A DNA stretch of 36,767 nt from Candidatus Gastranaerophilales bacterium (GTDB taxonomy: Bacteria > Cyanobacteriota > Vampirovibrionia > Gastranaerophilales > Gastranaerophilaceae), in assembly GCA_016280955.1 (NCBI GenBank), contig JAEEHV010000014.1:1-36767 (forward strand), written 5' to 3'. Positions 35,364 through 36,767 of this stretch are shown here, one piece after another. Position 1 is the stretch's first letter, and every line of letters begins with the position of its first letter. The position numbers and the translations under genes were made by a program. The notes under the pieces were generated by a model. The model was not told the DNA's origin. It made no database searches and was given only the letters and a program-made list of their open reading frames with translations.

Positions 35364-36407
35364 TTAGCACTCCAAATAAGTATAATCAGGATTTAATTTC
35401 AGGCGCTTTTCTATTTCTTCAAATGTAAGCAATCCGTCTGTTGCACCGAACTCTGATACAACACTTGCTGAGTTAACAGAACCGTACATCAGAGATAATC
35501 CAACATTCAAGTTTGTACGACTTAATGCTCCGCAGAAGGTTGATGCAAAGGCATCACCTGCACCTAAAGTTGATACAACATCAGATGGGAATGTCGGGCA
35601 GAAATAATACTTTTTGCCGTCCCAAGCATAAGCACCTTTGTTTCCGTCAGTTATAACAATAACCTGATATTCCTGTACTTTAAGAGTTCTGAGCATCTCT
35701 TTTATATCAGGGTGAACAACTTCTTTTGAGAATTTTTCTGTTTTTGTATCAGGTCTTACTTGGATTCCGGTCGCCATAATTGCTTCTTCTTTGTTCATAA
35801 CGACAACGTGAGCATATTTAAGTATTTTATCAAGGTGTTTGCGCCCTTTTTTAAGACTTGTCGTTCCTGCGTTGAAACATATTGCAAGGTCATGCTTGTG
35901 AGCAAAATCTACAAGTGGTTCAATAACTGCGTTAGATTCCCCATTTAATGGTGCAACATAAATAAATTCAGCATCTTTTATAGCATCAAAATCAATTTCT
36001 TCTTTTCTGATTTCTGCGTTAGCACCCCTGTGGGCAAGAACTGTTCTGTCACCCTGAAAGCTTACCAATATTATTGAAAAACCCGTTGATGTATCTTTTT
36101 TCTGAATAATATGTTTAAGATTGAGTTTACGTTTTTTTAAGAAGTGCAAAATACCTTCCGAATAAATATCTTCACCGATTTTAAAAATTGCTGCGGTATC
36201 AAACCCGAGATTTGCAAGATTGCAGGCAGTATTTATACCGCCTCCGCCTACTCTTGATGAAAAATCCGAAATATCAATTTTTGAACCGTAAGGATAGCTC
36301 ATAAAATCTTTGCTCTTGTCTTTTGTGCAAACAGATACAATATTTGCATCATCACACTCTACAAAAACATCCATAGTGGCACTGCCAATCGTAATAACCT
36401 TAGCCAT
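35364..36407 (-). CDS. PfkB-family carbohydrate/nucleoside kinase
   Basis: PfkB (ribokinase-like) enzymes phosphorylate sugars or nucleosides using ATP. The 347-aa protein has the N-terminal substrate motif (SRVGGGGINTACNLANLGFD, residues about 51-70) and the C-terminal motif STLGAGDAFASTFCGAL, whose Asp285 is the catalytic base. VITDGNKGAYAW is the usual ATP-side strand. The acceptor is not clear. The long insertion with IQVRPDTKTEKFSKEV is not standard in ribokinase, and adenosine kinase or a sugar kinase are both possible. AAAGGAG lies 7 nt before the ATG and a promoter was found upstream. It is the last gene inside the inverted-repeat segment. Confidence 0.92.
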   Translation of the reverse strand: MAKVITIGSATMDVFVECDDANIVSVCTKDKSKDFMSYPYGSKIDISDFSSRVGGGGINTACNLANLGFDTAAIFKIGEDIYSEGILHFLKKRKLNLKHIIQKKDTSTGFSIILVSFQGDRTVLAHRGANAEIRKEEIDFDAIKDAEFIYVAPLNGESNAVIEPLVDFAHKHDLAICFNAGTTSLKKGRKHLDKILKYAHVVVMNKEEAIMATGIQVRPDTKTEKFSKEVVHPDIKEMLRTLKVQEYQVIVITDGNKGAYAWDGKKYYFCPTFPSDVVSTLGAGDAFASTFCGALSRTNLNVGLSLMYGSVNSASVVSEFGATDGLLTFEEIEKRLKLNPDYTYLEC

Positions 36408-36430
36408 AATAAAACTCCTTTGTCATTTTA

Positions 36431-36458
36431 ATTTTAGCATAAATTCACAAAACAACAA
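36431..36458 (-). promoter_or_regulatory. Probable promoter of the PfkB kinase gene
   Basis: On the minus strand TTGTTG (36458-36453), a 16-bp spacer ending TGC and TAAAAT (36436-36431) form an extended -10 promoter. The start site would be about 36424, giving a leader of about 17 nt with AAAGGAG. Confidence 0.55.
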
Positions 36459-36543
36459 AGAACTTGAAGAAAAAATCATTTCACACAGATTTGCACTATA
36501 TTTATAAAAACATGATTCTTGTAATTTAAGTTCACAACCGAAC

Positions 36544-36562
36544 TACATTTACCCCCATCCCC
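36544..36562 (-). repeat. G-run/TAAATGTAG motif beside repeat copy B
   Basis: On the minus strand this reads GGGGATGGGGGTAAATGTAG, the same core as the units beside copy A and at 5892 and 6473. The remaining sequence from 36459 to 36543 shows no gene, promoter or hairpin that I can support. Confidence 0.55.
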
Positions 36563-36569
36563 AAAAAAT

Positions 36570-36767
36570 AAAAAGTTGCTGAAGAAAATCAGCAACATTA
36601 AATAAACACGAGGATATTAAGAGAGAGTATAAAAAGCCCGGTTTACGAAGTCTGACTGCTTATTCGCATCAGAACTTCAGTCGTTGTGTTTTTTATTTTT
36701 GTTTCCCTGTCTTAGTCTTACATATATATAAAGTATTTTTCTTCTCAGAAATTGCCTTTTTTTATAA
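36570..36767 (-). repeat. 198-bp inverted repeat, copy B (runs to window end)
   Basis: This is the reverse complement of copy A (33579-33776) with one mismatch. It holds the same stem-loop and terminator, oriented toward the PfkB kinase gene. Identity continues to the last base of the window, so its outer boundary cannot be seen. Confidence 0.95.

Noticed and set aside
33579..36767. Composite transposon or insertion sequence
   Set aside because: Neither repeat copy contains a transposase, and no target-site duplication can be tested because copy B runs off the window.

Overview
The window is AT-rich bacterial DNA. It most resembles a non-photosynthetic cyanobacterial relative (Melainabacteria/Vampirovibrionia, perhaps Gastranaerophilales). 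The reasons are a NADH-dehydrogenase operon with only the 11 'cyanobacterial' subunits (no nuoE, F or G), a GyrA whose C-terminal domain carries a [12 protein letters not shown] box that I recall from cyanobacteria, and several lineage-style unknown proteins that share a short N-terminal tag ending in FK(S/G). This placement is an inference, because the window holds no rRNA or other phylogenetic marker beyond housekeeping genes.

Layout. Bases 1-2123 hold pnp (minus strand), cut off at its C-terminus by the window edge. Bases 2244-6417 hold an acetyltransferase, an unlisted 59-aa ORF, a protein with a possible CheD-like core, tgt, an EF-hand protein and ndk. Bases 6505-10011 hold two tandem, clearly paralogous large proteins of unknown function. 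Bases 10160-11880 hold a DUF2229/activase-related protein and a secreted TPR protein. Bases 11959-21419 are one tight co-directional operon, nuoA-B-C-D-H-I-J-K-L-M-N, with many stop/start overlaps. It lacks the NADH-oxidising module, so electrons probably enter from ferredoxin or another donor. A lone flgG converges on it, and a divergent HD-GYP phosphodiesterase and a coiled-coil protein follow.

Bases 24225-27275 form a minus-strand cluster: a secreted SH3-like protein, a secreted VWA protein with an intact MIDAS, and a membrane protein. The membrane protein has a segment that reads like the ring-building domain of FliF/YscJ, followed by TPRs. This is the best candidate in the window for an undescribed envelope assembly. 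Bases 27407-29576 hold a UPF0210 (DUF711) protein, an unknown partner and a small glycine-rich hydrophobic protein. Bases 29582-33353 hold an orphan NarL-type response regulator, a TRL-like secreted protein and gyrA.

The right end (33579-36767) is built around two inverted copies, at least 198 bp long and differing at one base, of a repeat that contains a strong hairpin and ends in a rho-independent terminator. Between them lie a small tagged protein, a stand-alone Cas4/AddB-like PD-(D/E)XK nuclease with four Fe-S-type cysteines, an EF-hand protein and a PfkB sugar kinase. The window stops inside the second copy, so its outer boundary is not visible. A short motif, G(3-6)TAAATRTAA, recurs in intergenic regions, often beside terminators and just inside both repeat copies. 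No tRNA, rRNA, CRISPR array or transposase gene was seen.
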